Shown here in pieces: positions 43,469-44,086 of a stretch of 44,086 nt of DNA. A model generated the notes under the pieces. That model had not been told where the DNA came from. It ran no database searches and saw only the letters and a list, made by a program, of their open reading frames with translations. This DNA comes from an uncultured Fluviicola sp. (GTDB lineage: Bacteria; Bacteroidota; Bacteroidia; Flavobacteriales_D; Crocinitomicaceae). Every line of letters starts with the position of its first letter. The first letter of the stretch is position 1. The stretch spans positions 1 through 44,086 of the forward strand of contig CALFOS010000087.1 of the NCBI GenBank assembly GCA_937919725.1. The letters run 5' to 3'. Position numbers and translations under genes: made by a program.

Positions 43469-44086
43469 TTACTCGAAAGCCATCCAATGTACATCCATAT
43501 TTTGCCCCCAAGTACTTCCATCTACACGGTTAATGATCATGGTAAACCCAGTACTTGTGACTTGGCGCGTCGTTACATCGAATGAGTCGTCGAAAATACT
43601 TCCAACTTGAGCCGATGCTGTACATATTACAGAAGGGGTGCCAACAAATGGAGTAGTAAATACCACGTTTACGATCATGATTTCCAATCCGCCGCTTGCC
43701 CCGACGTTCTGAGTTCCTCCTTGCATCGCGCTAAAGAAATTTGTACCTGGTACACCATCAGCACCATTAGCACCGTCTAGTCCAGGAACGCCATCAGCAC
43801 CATCAGCACCGTCAACACCATTAGCACCGTCTAGTCCAGGAACGCCATCAGCACCGTCTAGTCCATCAGCACCATTAGCACCGTCTAGTCCAGGAACGCC
43901 ATCAGCACCGTCTAGTCCAGGAGCACCATTAGCACCGTCTAGTCCAGGAGCACCATTAGCACCGTCTAGTCCAGGAACGCCATTAGCACCGTCTAGTCCA
44001 GGAACGCCATCAGCACCATCAGCACCGTCAACACCATTAGCACCGTCTAGTCCAGGAACGCCATCAGCACCGTCTAGTCCAGGAGC
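43469..44086 (-). CDS. Collagen-like protein with probable H-type lectin tip (partial, N-terminus outside window)
   Basis: The frame is open from the window edge to the stop at 43469-43471, 205 residues. The first 114 residues are 38 uninterrupted Gly-X-Y triplets made of a few kinds only (GLD, GAN, GAD, GVP, GAP, GVD), a collagen-like triple-helix stalk. The last 90 or so residues start NFFSAMQGGTQ and form a beta-rich domain with VVFTTPFVGTPSVICTA, VTSTGFTMIINRVDG and the end MDVHWMAFE; this pattern resembles the H-type lectin domain, which is six-stranded, trimeric and binds sugars (N-acetylgalactosamine in the snail protein). A collagen stalk plus a trimeric tip fits a surface fibre. The start, any signal peptide and the stalk length are not visible. 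The domain assignment is by pattern only. Confidence 0.72.
   Translation of the reverse strand, partial: APGLDGADGVPGLDGANGVDGADGADGVPGLDGANGVPGLDGANGAPGLDGANGAPGLDGADGVPGLDGANGADGLDGADGVPGLDGANGVDGADGADGVPGLDGANGADGVPGTNFFSAMQGGTQNVGASGGLEIMIVNVVFTTPFVGTPSVICTASAQVGSIFDDSFDVTTRQVTSTGFTMIINRVDGSTWGQNMDVHWMAFE
43745..44086 (-). repeat. 9-bp tandem repeat array coding for Gly-X-Y
   Basis: There are 38 nearly regular 9-base units that combine into longer repeats of 18, 27 and 45 bases (for example CCATCAGCACCGTCTAGTCC on the plus strand recurs). The array continues beyond the window edge. Codon choice for each triplet type is almost constant, which points to recent expansion by slippage or recombination. 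Confidence 0.9.

Noticed and set aside
43323-43511. 62-codon minus-strand frame after the lectin gene
   Set aside because: It overlaps the end of the lectin gene in another frame and has no recognisable features.
43745-44086. CRISPR array
   Set aside because: The repeats are 9-base in-frame Gly-X-Y codons without spacers of constant length.

Overview
The window looks like a chromosomal segment of a Bacteroidota bacterium, most likely order Flavobacteriales. Three things support this. Type IX secretion system (T9SS) genes recur: type A and type B C-terminal sorting domains, PorP/SprF proteins and a PorE-like OmpA protein. Promoters match the Bacteroidota -7 element TAnnTTTG, sometimes with a TTG about 19-20 bases upstream. 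Ribosome binding sites are inconspicuous. Genus and species cannot be read from the sequence.

Layout. Positions 1-2506 hold the tail of a T9SS cargo protein, a small lipoprotein and a biotin-dependent carboxylase beta subunit. Positions 2767-5646 hold aspS, a two-helix membrane protein and, after a 513-base gap rich in inverted repeats, a small helix-turn-helix protein. Positions 5684-16961, all on the minus strand, form one tightly packed five-gene operon: giant type B adhesin, PorP/SprF, second giant type B adhesin, second PorP/SprF, PorE-like TPR/PD40/CRD/OmpA protein. This is the most striking system here: a duplicated cell-surface adhesin module in which each adhesin has its own PorP/SprF partner and a periplasmic anchor follows. 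Positions 17150-19280 hold cysS and a small outer-membrane barrel. Positions 19571-27153 are a plus-strand run of polA, an MMPL/RND transporter, a cellulose-synthase-like GT2 and a DUF2891 protein; the last three may form an envelope-glycan pathway. Positions 27170-30520 are a large SF1 helicase. Positions 30664-32066 are an RCK protein and a short-chain dehydrogenase. Positions 32174-36568 are two tandem secreted M43 metalloproteases. Positions 36569-39400 are hemA-hemC-hemD. Positions 39568-42407 are an RDD protein, rsmI, a quinone-oxidoreductase-like enzyme and a Rieske protein.

The right end, from about 42408, is accessory in character. It holds a beheaded reading frame, an internally deleted IS3-family element with an in-frame stop, and a partial gene for a collagen-like protein with a probable H-type lectin tip that runs off the window.

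Start codons needed correction in several places. TTG starts occur in three TTGA stop/start overlaps (24579, 31362, 38117) and in the helicase gene. Upstream-extended starts were rejected for the carboxylase, the first adhesin, the PorE-like protein, the lipoprotein and the RDD protein. No rRNA, tRNA, CRISPR array or intact mobile element was seen.
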